This document shows, one piece after another, positions 9,929-17,582 of a DNA stretch of 62,174 nucleotides. The number at the start of each line of letters is the position of its first letter. The stretch's first letter is position 1. Source of the stretch: CAZXFH01 sp964640055 (GTDB lineage: Bacteria > Fidelibacterota > UBA2242 > JAFGTP01); assembly GCA_964640055.1 (NCBI GenBank), contig CAZXFH010000017.1, forward strand, positions 1 through 62,174. Direction: 5' to 3'. The translations under genes were made by a program, and so were the position numbers. The notes beneath the pieces were generated by a model. The model searched no databases. It was given only the letters and a program-made list of their open reading frames with translations, and was not told the DNA's origin.

Positions 9929-10476
9929 CTAAGGCAACGGTTTACATAATTCTATGTATTTTGGAGCAATAAATTTAGTCAGGTAGGTATTAGCCGCCCG
10001 ATAAAAAGTGACACCCTGTCGGTGTGCTTTTTGGGCCTGGATCCTGATAATGACCGGATGCCGGGCATGGCGACGCCCAACTTGCACGGCCTCAGTTTTA
10101 TTACGACTCAAATGGACGAATTGACGGCCCATGGGCCTGAGTCCCTCCTTCAGAATAAGCAATGCTTTCTCCGGCGTGGTGCCATGATACAATTGCACAG
10201 GTGGCTGTACACGTGGGCTCCCAGGCCGGATATTAATTGAATGTCCATAGGCTGCTCTGATCTTGTCTCTTTTAATTTGAAAGCGTCCCTTGGTATCTTC
10301 TCTGACCAACCGCAAAATATCAGCGCGCTCAATTTGACCAAAGTGGCTTTGGAATACCGTCAGGACAGCAGTTAATCAGCCAAGCCATCGGGATCCAACT
10401 CCAGATCGAATTGCTGCGGATTGTGACGTAATATATAGCTCGGAAATTTGCTAACTCTCTGGGGATTCTTCAGCAT
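9929..10476 (-). pseudogene. kptA: RNA 2'-phosphotransferase KptA/Tpt1, split by a one-base frameshift
   Basis: KptA transfers the 2'-phosphate of spliced RNA to NAD+. An ATG at 10476 opens a frame with the KptA N-terminus, including the catalytic Arg-His in YILRHNP and DLELDPDG, which stops at TAA 10374-10372. The rest of the protein continues in the -1 frame (ADILRLVREDTKGRF, then RAAYGHS, LYHGTT, HLSRNKTEA, RRHARHP) to 9929. Adding one T at about 10375 (GATTAAC to GATTTAAC) joins both parts into 182 codons, the usual family length, with all four catalytic Arg/His residues present. No slippery heptamer is seen, so programmed frameshifting is unlikely. Either a young pseudogene or a base missed in sequencing. 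The start lies one base after the sixA stop. Confidence 0.85.
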
Positions 10477-10477
10477 A

Positions 10478-10927
10478 TTATAGCAGATTCGGATAGATGA
10501 TGCAAGTGATGTACCAGTGATTATTGCGTTCAAGACAGACAATGCCACCGGCCTTAAAATCGATCATTTCATACTGCTCGCTACGGGTTAATAGCAGGCT
10601 AACTAATTTCTGTAAAAAGGGTAAATGACCCACTATCAGCAGATCTTCATCGCGATAACTAAGTTCCACGGCCAATTCTCCCGGCGGATCCAGGGGCTGG
10701 ATATCCTCTTTTTCCTTGAGCAGCTGCACCACTCTACAATCCTTAAAAATCTCGGCGGTTTGCTTGGCTCTCAATTTCGAACTATGCCATGCCGTAGGTA
10801 TCCTGAAGTAGTTTTTGAAAAAACCGGCTACTTTCGCGACCGCTTGTCGCCCCTCTGCGGTTAAAGGACGCTGGGGATCGCTGTTTTTATCGGTAGCCTC
10901 TCCATGCCGCATTAAATATAAATGCAT
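10478..10927 (-). CDS. sixA: SixA-type phosphohistidine phosphatase (histidine phosphatase family)
   Basis: The 149-aa protein starts with LMRHGEATDK, the RHG motif of the histidine phosphatase superfamily, followed by RPLTAEGRQ and later the second catalytic His in LLIVGHLPFL. Length and motif spacing match SixA, which dephosphorylates phosphohistidine, classically on Hpt domains. The ATG at 10927 is preceded by an AAGGAAG Shine-Dalgarno. Given the Hpt and kinase genes 6-12 kb away, a role in damping a phosphorelay is conceivable but is inference only. First gene of the sixA-kptA-amzA group. Confidence 0.85.
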   Translation of the reverse strand: MHLYLMRHGEATDKNSDPQRPLTAEGRQAVAKVAGFFKNYFRIPTAWHSSKLRAKQTAEIFKDCRVVQLLKEKEDIQPLDPPGELAVELSYRDEDLLIVGHLPFLQKLVSLLLTRSEQYEMIDFKAGGIVCLERNNHWYITCIIYPNLL

Positions 10928-11153
10928 CCGATTACACTTCCTTTCTGATAACTAGACATGTTTAATCTTAATTTTTATTTGCACATTATTTGGCAAAAAT
11001 GCAAGTCTTTTTTCATATTTTATTAAAAATGATGGTTTGTCTACCAACCAGTCTGCTGGCCTTATATATCTCATCATTTGATCCTGACTTTCAATTGACT
11101 AAATTATTATCCATGCAAGACCTTATGCAACTCATTAACCGATCCTTATCAAC

Positions 11154-11232
11154 AGGAGGAATTATGCATTATATTTATCACAGATTCATCAGTTTGATGT
11201 TTTTCATCATTTATTTATCAGGAGGTATTATG
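11154..11232 (+). promoter_or_regulatory. Two near-identical ribosome binding sites and start codons in one frame
   Basis: AGGAGG at 11154-11159 precedes ATG 11164 by four bases, and AGGAGG at 11220-11225 precedes an in-frame ATG at 11230 by four bases; both read AGGAGG-(A/T)ATT-ATGCA. The first start gives a protein with a signal peptide; the second removes nearly all of it. Either start could be used. Confidence 0.6.
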
Positions 11233-12069
11233 CAGGCACAGGACTATTCAAAAAACCTGTCCGTTCAGTATGAGGAATTGAACGCCCTACAGTTTAAAGC
11301 CGCGGTCAAAGCAGCTAAAAACACTTGTATCATTCCCTTTGGTGTTATGGAAAAACATGGACCTCATTTGCCGGTGGGTACTGATCTGATCAATGTCAGA
11401 GAACTGGCCCGGCGGGCTGCCCACCAGGAATATGCCGTCGTTTTTCCGGCCTATTATTTCGGACAAATTTTTGAGGCGAAACATCAACCCGGAACTCTGG
11501 CCTATAGCCGGCAGGCAATCTGGAACCTGTTACAGGAAACCTGCGCCGAGTTGGCCCGTAATGGTTTACGAAAAATCATTATTCTGAACGGTCACGGCGG
11601 TAATAATAATTTCCTGAAATACTTCTGTCAGGCGCAACTGGAATCTCCCAAAAATTATGTCGTCTATCTCCACACACCACCGGAGGATGCCGCTTTCCAG
11701 GAGCAACTGAAACAGCAACAGCAAAGCGAATTTGATTATCATGGCGGTGAAGTGGAAACCGCGGTAATGCTGGCTCACCGTCCTGATCTGGTTAATCTGG
11801 AGATTGCAGACGAACAAAGCGGCGCGGATCTGAATCGGCTAAGAGAGTTACAATATGCTCTTACCGGTATCTGGTGGTATGCCCGTTTCCCCAATCATTA
11901 TGCCGGGGATGCCAGCGCTGCCCGCCAAGAATTGGGCTCCTTGATGCTTGAGCATAAAGTTAAAAATTTTGTAGCCATGCTTAAATCTGTCAAAGCCGAT
12001 CAGAAGGCGATGGAATTGCAGGAGACTTTTTTCAAACAGGCGCAAAACCCTCTAAAAACAGAACAATAA
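11164..12069 (+). CDS. Creatininase-family amidohydrolase, predicted exported form
   Basis: Member of the creatininase/creatinine amidohydrolase superfamily of metal-dependent amidases. Visible metal and active-site motifs are EKHGPHLPVGTD, LNGHGGN and YHGGEVET. Substrate cannot be read; family members act on creatinine, riboflavin-pathway formamides or mycofactocin precursors. I start at ATG 11164 (301 aa) rather than the upstream in-frame ATG 10990 because 11164 has a strong AGGAGG. This start gives a hydrophobic N-terminus and a plausible cleavage at Ala25-Gln26. A second AGGAGG-ATG at 11230 could yield a cytosolic form. Stand-alone plus-strand gene between two minus-strand operons. Confidence 0.85.
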   Translation: MHYIYHRFISLMFFIIYLSGGIMQAQDYSKNLSVQYEELNALQFKAAVKAAKNTCIIPFGVMEKHGPHLPVGTDLINVRELARRAAHQEYAVVFPAYYFGQIFEAKHQPGTLAYSRQAIWNLLQETCAELARNGLRKIIILNGHGGNNNFLKYFCQAQLESPKNYVVYLHTPPEDAAFQEQLKQQQQSEFDYHGGEVETAVMLAHRPDLVNLEIADEQSGADLNRLRELQYALTGIWWYARFPNHYAGDASAARQELGSLMLEHKVKNFVAMLKSVKADQKAMELQETFFKQAQNPLKTEQ

Positions 12070-12157
12070 TAATATTGATCCGGATTGCCCGCGGATTTAA
12101 TCCGCCATTCAGCGCTTTGCCAAAGTACGATGCTCTAAATCACTTGAACACCAGGCC

Positions 12158-12724
12158 TTAATAGCGGTTGTGCTTTGTTGTGAAATGATTTGACGAATGA
12201 TAATTGGCTTTTATGATGCGCAAAAGTTCTTGATATACGTTATCGCGGTTGCCAGGAGTCAGAGTGAACAACCGGCCAGCTTCTCTTACCTTTAGATTTT
12301 GCACAAAGGGGTTTTTACCCTCTTTAATCGTGGCTACCATTAAATTTTCAGCATCCAGTGCCCGTTGTATTGTAGATTTGAACTGGGATGAAAAAAGTTC
12401 CATCCTGCCGATCTCATCTACAATGATCAGATGATTTTTTTCTTGCAGTCCTCTTTCAATGGCTGCCACGCCGATTCGGTCCAGGTCGTTGAGTTGCACC
12501 CCGTATTTGCCAATCTGATAGGGGGATTCGATGTGCACCGCAGCCAAAATCCCTTCTTGTCCCCTGAAATTCTTGATTTTGAATCCTGTGCGTCTACCCT
12601 GTGCATTGCGGATCTCTTGAGTATAGAATCCATTTTTCGGGATTGACAATTCTTCTGCCAGGCCTTTGATCAAGGTCGTTTTACCCACTCCGGGACGGCC
12701 GGTAATAAATATTTTATTCAGCAT
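12158..12724 (-). CDS. THEP1-type nucleoside-triphosphatase
   Basis: P-loop NTPase of the THEP1/NTPase_1 family, 188 aa. Walker A is GRPGVGKTT (residues 8-16) and Walker B is LIIVDEIGRMEL; the family's GFYTQEIR segment is present. Thermophile homologues hydrolyse all NTPs in vitro but the cellular role is unresolved. It begins 9 b after the GH16-like gene on the same strand, so it may be the last cistron of the exopolysaccharide-like operon, although a functional link is not evident. The ATG at 12724 is the natural start directly before the P-loop strand. It converges on the creatininase gene; the 88 b between them hold a GCGGAT/ATCCGC palindrome at 12091-12105 without a T tract. Confidence 0.88.
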   Translation of the reverse strand: MLNKIFITGRPGVGKTTLIKGLAEELSIPKNGFYTQEIRNAQGRRTGFKIKNFRGQEGILAAVHIESPYQIGKYGVQLNDLDRIGVAAIERGLQEKNHLIIVDEIGRMELFSSQFKSTIQRALDAENLMVATIKEGKNPFVQNLKVREAGRLFTLTPGNRDNVYQELLRIIKANYHSSNHFTTKHNRY

Positions 12725-12733
12725 AATTAGGGT

Positions 12734-13477
12734 CTATTCTGGTATAAAAATGAACTGCTTAATAATGACCTCTGTCTCACGGCGATCGGCGGCTGGTTTC
12801 CCACGGTAAAGATACAGATTAACGCGCACTTTTTCATTACCTTGGGGTGGGATACTATTACCGGTATAGCGCCATTGAGCGATCCCCGGTTCTTGCGACT
12901 GTGAGGAGTCTATATGTCCATGCCAGGAGCGGAATAATACTTGATCCTGTTGCCAACGGAACCCATGGGAACTGTATGATCCCTCCAGTTTCAAATCGAA
13001 CTGTTTTATATTATGCGGTATGGTATAGGGTTGTACCACATACTGCAGCTGCTGTGGTAGGGCTTTACCCCATTTTGAAAATTCGATATCGATCTCCCGA
13101 TTATTAAAATGTGGTTGAGTATCCCAGGTAAACAAACCAAAGACTACATTCGGGTCCATCTCTTCCAGCTCGGCATCGATTAAAAAAATATAGTCACCGT
13201 AGCCAAAACTTTTTTTAGATACTATTTCTGCACAGTACCACCGCTGATCACGATGGACAATTTTCAGATGCAGCTGCCCCTTATGATCGATCCAGACATT
13301 GTGTGTATCCGCCCCAAAATAATTGTATCCCGGCGTAGTGGGCCGCGGGGCCCGTTTTACCCACCACCGATGACCGGAAAATTGAATAATCCTAGGTGCT
13401 TTTACCGGTCCGGACTGTGCTAACAGATTCAAGGAAAAAGCCAAGATTAAAATTAAGATAAAAGTGCTTTTATACAC
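12734..13477 (-). CDS. Secreted GH16-like glycoside hydrolase
   Basis: A 247-aa protein with a signal peptide (cleavage predicted at Ala20-Gln21) followed by a single beta-sandwich domain. The segment GLFTW then EIDIEFSKWG (E128, D130, E132) matches the GH16 catalytic signature in its shorter ExDxE form, as in licheninases and plant xyloglucan transferases, so nucleophile and acid/base are both present. It is likely periplasmic or extracellular. Start codon is GTG. It lies 38 b after the YaiO-type barrel gene and 9 b before the NTPase gene. By analogy with BcsZ or PgaB in synthase-dependent systems, it may trim or release the polymer made by the adjacent synthase; this is inference, as GH16 substrates vary widely (glucans, agarose, carrageenan and others). 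Confidence 0.75.
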   Translation of the reverse strand: MYKSTFILILILAFSLNLLAQSGPVKAPRIIQFSGHRWWVKRAPRPTTPGYNYFGADTHNVWIDHKGQLHLKIVHRDQRWYCAEIVSKKSFGYGDYIFLIDAELEEMDPNVVFGLFTWDTQPHFNNREIDIEFSKWGKALPQQLQYVVQPYTIPHNIKQFDLKLEGSYSSHGFRWQQDQVLFRSWHGHIDSSQSQEPGIAQWRYTGNSIPPQGNEKVRVNLYLYRGKPAADRRETEVIIKQFIFIPE

Positions 13478-13515
13478 GGATCACAAGCCCCTATTAAATT
13501 AAAGGTGTAACACAT

Positions 13516-14808
13516 TCAGAATCTTCTTGAGACACTCAGGATTAATTGACAATTTTTTAAATAATCGTCCTGACTGATTTCATAATTTTCCCAGTTTATA
13601 TTCCACTGGAAAAAGGTATCTGGCAGGACAAGATATTGTCCACTGGTGCCGATTTTGCGGGATCCGCGGTATTCCGCCTCCTTACTGGTCAGTAATTGAT
13701 CCGGAGAGGTCCCTGTGCCGATCAACAGGGATACATAACTCTGCTCCGGCCCCGTATACCATCTGGCCGTCAGATAAACCGAACGGGAAAAAGAAACCTC
13801 CTGCGGCGTGAGATAGGTTCGCAAGTTGAACCAATAATTTTTATAATATTTTCCCACAGAGCAGGTCATAACCACCACCTGTAGATTATCAAATTGCATG
13901 TAACGGGTGCCCAGGGATCCCACTAGGGTATAGGGTAACTGTTGGTAGAACTCCAGCCCACCCCGGTAGCGGGGAAATATTTTTTCCGCTGACCATCCCA
14001 GGCTCACATAGGCATAAGTGCCGGCCCGCAGGGAGGGATAGGCATCCAATTCCAGTTGATAAGCGGAAATATCAAACCGCCGGGCATAATTAAGGCGTGC
14101 AATCAGGGTCCCCAGTGAAATCAAGCGTTCATAATCAAGAGAGACCATCTGCCAGGGATCACGGTCGGGATGGAGACAACCCAAACGCCAGGCCGATTCT
14201 GCCGTTTCAAAACGATCATAAGTATAGCGCAGCGTTAGCTTGGATTGTTTTTGGATCCGTTCTATTGACCGATACAGACTGCGCCCTTTTTTATGGGAAG
14301 GGTTCAGGTGTAACAGATTATTGAGAATCGTGGCGGCTTGGGATAATTGATCCAAATTTTTCAAAACAAGGGCTTTCTTATATAATAGATCGTTATCATT
14401 AGGATAGTATTGGAGTGCCCGGTCAATGTAGGTCAGAGCCTGGGAATATTGCTGAGCCCATATCTCAAGATCACTAATAGCATACCAGGCATCTTTATAT
14501 TGTGGCTTCCGTTCTATAACCTGTTTCAGATGTACCCGGGCTGAATCATATAATCCGTCCCAGGCATATACCCGCCCTAAGAGGATTCTTACATCGTGAT
14601 AGTCGGGATATTCAGCCAGGATTGTGCGACATAATTCCCGCGCCGTTGCTCTTTCGCCTTGAAAAGCCAAACTGCGGGCCTGGGTAAATAATTCATCCGG
14701 ATTGATCTCAGTTTCCGCATATAGAAGCATGGAAGATCCCAGGATGCTTAGCAGTAAAATGATTCCCCAATCATCACTGCATACATATTTTTTCAGCTTT
14801 TTAAACAT
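13516..14808 (-). CDS. TPR and YaiO-type outer-membrane beta-barrel protein
   Basis: A 430-aa exported protein: N-terminal hydrophobic segment and cleavage site (YAE, about residue 32), three to four tetratricopeptide repeats at roughly 35-180 (for example YPDYHDVRILLGRVYAWDG), then about 240 residues of amphipathic beta strands rich in Tyr and Trp, ending in Phe, as in the YaiO outer-membrane domain. TPR plus barrel is the architecture of PgaA, BcsC and the AlgK/AlgE pair, which carry a nascent polysaccharide across periplasm and outer membrane. Located 15 b after the GT2 synthase gene in the same operon, with GGTGAG before the ATG. A role as export pore is inferred from architecture and context. 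Confidence 0.8.
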   Translation of the reverse strand: MFKKLKKYVCSDDWGIILLLSILGSSMLLYAETEINPDELFTQARSLAFQGERATARELCRTILAEYPDYHDVRILLGRVYAWDGLYDSARVHLKQVIERKPQYKDAWYAISDLEIWAQQYSQALTYIDRALQYYPNDNDLLYKKALVLKNLDQLSQAATILNNLLHLNPSHKKGRSLYRSIERIQKQSKLTLRYTYDRFETAESAWRLGCLHPDRDPWQMVSLDYERLISLGTLIARLNYARRFDISAYQLELDAYPSLRAGTYAYVSLGWSAEKIFPRYRGGLEFYQQLPYTLVGSLGTRYMQFDNLQVVVMTCSVGKYYKNYWFNLRTYLTPQEVSFSRSVYLTARWYTGPEQSYVSLLIGTGTSPDQLLTSKEAEYRGSRKIGTSGQYLVLPDTFFQWNINWENYEISQDDYLKNCQLILSVSRRF

Positions 14809-14823
14809 ATCTCACCATTCAAC

Positions 14824-16293
14824 TTATTTTTTATTATCTCTGACAAAGCCCTTGCGTTCCATTTTACCCCAGCCTCTTCTTTTCCCACGCAGGGCAGCCA
14901 GCATACCTCGAATCCGCCAAAAGGTGGTTAGCTGGCGGTAACCGAAATTTTCGATCACTGCCAGACCAAATAATTTCAGCAGATCACGAAAACGGGTATA
15001 TCTGCGGAACGTTAACTCTTCCAGACCCACCGTGGCAATGGACAAGGTGGTCCCGAAAACTAAGGCCACCATTAAAAAAGAGCCGGCAAACAAAAAAGAG
15101 ATGCGGCCCAAAATAATAGCACCCAAAAAAAACAGGTATCCGGGTAACTCGATCAAAGGACCCAACATTTCCAGAAAATAAAAGTAGGGGTAAGCCAGCA
15201 TTCCCACGAGCCCGTATTTGCGCCGGAATAACATGGAACTGTGGCGGGTCATGACTTCATACAGGCCCCGTTGCCAGCGGTCTCTCTGGCGACCCAAAAC
15301 CCTGACTGTTTCCGGGCATTCGGTCCAGGCCACCGGATCAGGCACAAAAGCGATCCGGTAATCGATATGATTGGCGCTGCAATAGTGATGCAATTTAACC
15401 GCTAATTCCATATCCTCCCCCACTGTATCGGTAGCATATCCGCCAACTTTTACAGAGATAGAACGCCGGAAAATACCGAAAGCACCCGAGATGATCAGGT
15501 TGGCATTCAGAGCATCCCAGCCCATGCGTCCACTCAGGAAGGCCCGCAGATATTCCATCACCTGAAAACTGGCCAGGAGATTGCCCGGCAATCTCACTTT
15601 TTTCACGATGCCCGATTCCACAGTACAGCCGTTCGCAATGCGAATAATACCACCAGCCGCCACTGTGGTTTCATCCTCCAGAAAAGGTCGCACAATGCGG
15701 ATCAGCGCATCTTTCTCCAGTAAACTATCAGAATCCATGGCACAAAACAGGGGCGTACGACAATAATTGATTCCGGCATTCAAAGCGTCCGCTTTCCCGC
15801 CGTTTTCCTTATCAATAACATAAAGATTGCCGTAGCGCGTGCTGCGATAGATATTTTTTACTCTGGCTGTGTTTAGCTGCGCAGTGGGGGCCCGGACCGC
15901 CTTGACCATCTTAAAAGCCGTGAGCATACGCTCCAGGGTTTTATCCTGGGAACCATCATTGATGACAATAATTTCATATTCCGGATAATTCAGGTACATC
16001 ATGGATTTGATTGATTCCACGCATGTAGTCTCTTCATTATAAGCCGGGGCCAACAAGCTAACCGGCGGTGCACCTGCCACGCGAACTAAATCCTGAACCA
16101 CAATGGCTTTTAGCCGCCGCGTGTAGCGTTTTAAAGCGCGGAAGGCAACTATAATAGTGAACAAATAACTAAAATTTAGCAGTAAAAAATAGGTCATAAT
16201 CAGGATGCTGACAATCACAGCCAGAATATAAAAGTAACCCGTGAGAAAGGCTCCTGTAACCTTTAGGATGGATCTGATTAGCTCAATTATCAT
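14824..16293 (-). CDS. Processive family 2 glycosyltransferase (polysaccharide synthase-like)
   Basis: Inner-membrane beta-glycosyltransferase of 489 aa. Two N-terminal hydrophobic segments (about 10-55), a cytosolic GT2 domain with PAYNEE, the DSD metal-sugar motif (187-189), the GED catalytic-base motif (292-294) and QRDRW (336-340), then three or more C-terminal membrane segments (about 370-440). The QxxRW motif marks processive synthases such as cellulose, chitin, hyaluronan and poly-GlcNAc synthases. Closest in layout to PgaC/HasA; the sugar cannot be read from sequence. The ATG overlaps the stop of the HEAT-repeat gene by four bases, so the two are translationally coupled. Confidence 0.88.
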   Translation of the reverse strand: MIIELIRSILKVTGAFLTGYFYILAVIVSILIMTYFLLLNFSYLFTIIVAFRALKRYTRRLKAIVVQDLVRVAGAPPVSLLAPAYNEETTCVESIKSMMYLNYPEYEIIVINDGSQDKTLERMLTAFKMVKAVRAPTAQLNTARVKNIYRSTRYGNLYVIDKENGGKADALNAGINYCRTPLFCAMDSDSLLEKDALIRIVRPFLEDETTVAAGGIIRIANGCTVESGIVKKVRLPGNLLASFQVMEYLRAFLSGRMGWDALNANLIISGAFGIFRRSISVKVGGYATDTVGEDMELAVKLHHYCSANHIDYRIAFVPDPVAWTECPETVRVLGRQRDRWQRGLYEVMTRHSSMLFRRKYGLVGMLAYPYFYFLEMLGPLIELPGYLFFLGAIILGRISFLFAGSFLMVALVFGTTLSIATVGLEELTFRRYTRFRDLLKLFGLAVIENFGYRQLTTFWRIRGMLAALRGKRRGWGKMERKGFVRDNKK

Positions 16294-17372
16294 GCATTAC
16301 CCTGTAATACTTGCTGTGCCACGGCGGCCTTTGGATGATCCGAGTGGGCTATATCTTTTAAGGTCACCTCCTGATGCATCCGTTTCAAAGCCTGTACGGC
16401 ACGAAAAGAAACCCAATTGGAGGGATGATACACGGCGGCCAGGAGTGTGGAAATATCTGACGGCGATCCGACCGTGCCCAAGGCATCGACCGCATAGGCC
16501 TTTAGAATGAAATTCTCCGCATTAATATATTGACGTACAACATCCCGATGTTTGGGGAGCCCCATGTTAGATAATAGCCGCAGACAGGCCGCGACTAACT
16601 CCATATTTTGAGCCTTTTGCAAAACTTCCGCGGCCACATCCGCCGCTGCGAAATCATTCTTTGTATTCAAGGCATCCGCGATCACTACCCGCACCTTGAT
16701 CGGCTGTTTCTCATCCTGTAGTGTGTTCCGCAGATGGGGCAACATGTAACTGCCGGCCGCAGCTAACATGGAAGATAGCAAATTATTACTCCAGGATTGA
16801 TAACGGTGTAAATGTTGTACCACCTCCGCAGCATAAGCTCTGTATTCCGGCCGGCAAAGGACTCTGGCAGCCGCGATAGATACCAGTGGTGAAGGATCAT
16901 CCAGGAGGGTGACTGCCAAATGACCAATGTTAGCCACCTGTAAGCGGTCCAGAGTCAGAATAGCGCGTGTTTTTTGTTCCGGATCACCTGTCTTTAAACG
17001 CTCTTTTAATACACCGGTAAAGGGTTTTGCTAAGCGAGCCAATAGCTGTCGATCACTGCCAGCGACCTGAATGGCATAGCGGAATATAAAGTCAACGAAA
17101 TATAATTGTTCATCGGGCTGAACCTTTTTTATTAAAACCTCGGGAGCAACATCGCGCGCTAAAATATCCAGTAACAAAGTTTCCCAGCTATCCTCCAGCC
17201 GTTGCCATTTTTTAGCTTTACGGGTATTGATAAACCGCAATAATAGGGCATAAAACGCAAAGAAAAAGGAAAAGGCAAATAATAGAAAAATAAATACAAT
17301 CAGAAAAACCAATATCCGTTGACTTCCGGGATAAGCGCTTAGAATATCAGACCACGGTTGGATAAAATTCAT
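16290..17372 (-). CDS. Membrane-anchored HEAT-repeat protein
   Basis: 360 aa: one strong N-terminal membrane helix (about residues 17-45), a basic/Trp stretch, then a cytosolic-type alpha solenoid with HEAT-like units such as DPEQKTRAILTLDRL, SPLVSIAAARVL and SWVSFRAVQALKR. HEAT solenoids are protein-protein scaffolds; this one may hold the synthase or connect it to regulators. It is the first gene of the operon that continues into the GT2 synthase (4 b overlap), TPR-barrel and GH16-like genes. I cannot assign a named family beyond HEAT. Its promoter region is shared with the divergent Hpt-REC-GGDEF-REC gene. Confidence 0.8.
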   Translation of the reverse strand: MNFIQPWSDILSAYPGSQRILVFLIVFIFLLFAFSFFFAFYALLLRFINTRKAKKWQRLEDSWETLLLDILARDVAPEVLIKKVQPDEQLYFVDFIFRYAIQVAGSDRQLLARLAKPFTGVLKERLKTGDPEQKTRAILTLDRLQVANIGHLAVTLLDDPSPLVSIAAARVLCRPEYRAYAAEVVQHLHRYQSWSNNLLSSMLAAAGSYMLPHLRNTLQDEKQPIKVRVVIADALNTKNDFAAADVAAEVLQKAQNMELVAACLRLLSNMGLPKHRDVVRQYINAENFILKAYAVDALGTVGSPSDISTLLAAVYHPSNWVSFRAVQALKRMHQEVTLKDIAHSDHPKAAVAQQVLQGNA

Positions 17373-17411
17373 TGCTCTGTTTTCAAATTTGTCAAACGAA
17401 ACTATTTAATA

Positions 17412-17439
17412 TTTATACTCAAAGCTGATATCTGACCAA
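17412..17439 (-). promoter_or_regulatory. Possible promoter of the HEAT-GT2-YaiO operon
   Basis: On the minus strand, TATAAA (17417-17412) lies 16 b downstream of TTGGTC (17439-17434). The -10 is good (5/6), the -35 weak (3/6). Transcription would begin about 35-40 b before the HEAT gene ATG at 17372. The whole 210-b divergent region is AT-rich and must also hold the promoter of the plus-strand regulator gene, which I could not pick out. Confidence 0.3.
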
Positions 17440-17582
17440 TACATCTGCAATTCAATTCTGCCAAAAAGTAAGTGAAAACACTCTATTTAACAACCATAAA
17501 CCGAAATAAAACGTTTATGTTATGCTTAATTAGACTTATTTTATATTGTGTTAATAGATTTATATTTTCATAGGTAGTAACC

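Noticed and set aside
10365..10385. Programmed -1 frameshift in kptA
   Set aside because: There is no slippery heptamer at the junction and no obvious downstream structure; a lost base explains it better.
10990..11163. N-terminal extension of the creatininase-family protein from ATG 10990
   Set aside because: No ribosome binding site, and a second hydrophobic stretch would precede the signal peptide; the AGGAGG-ATG at 11164 is far better.
12091..12105. Terminator between the creatininase and NTPase genes
   Set aside because: GCGGAT/ATCCGC forms a short hairpin but no T run follows on either strand.
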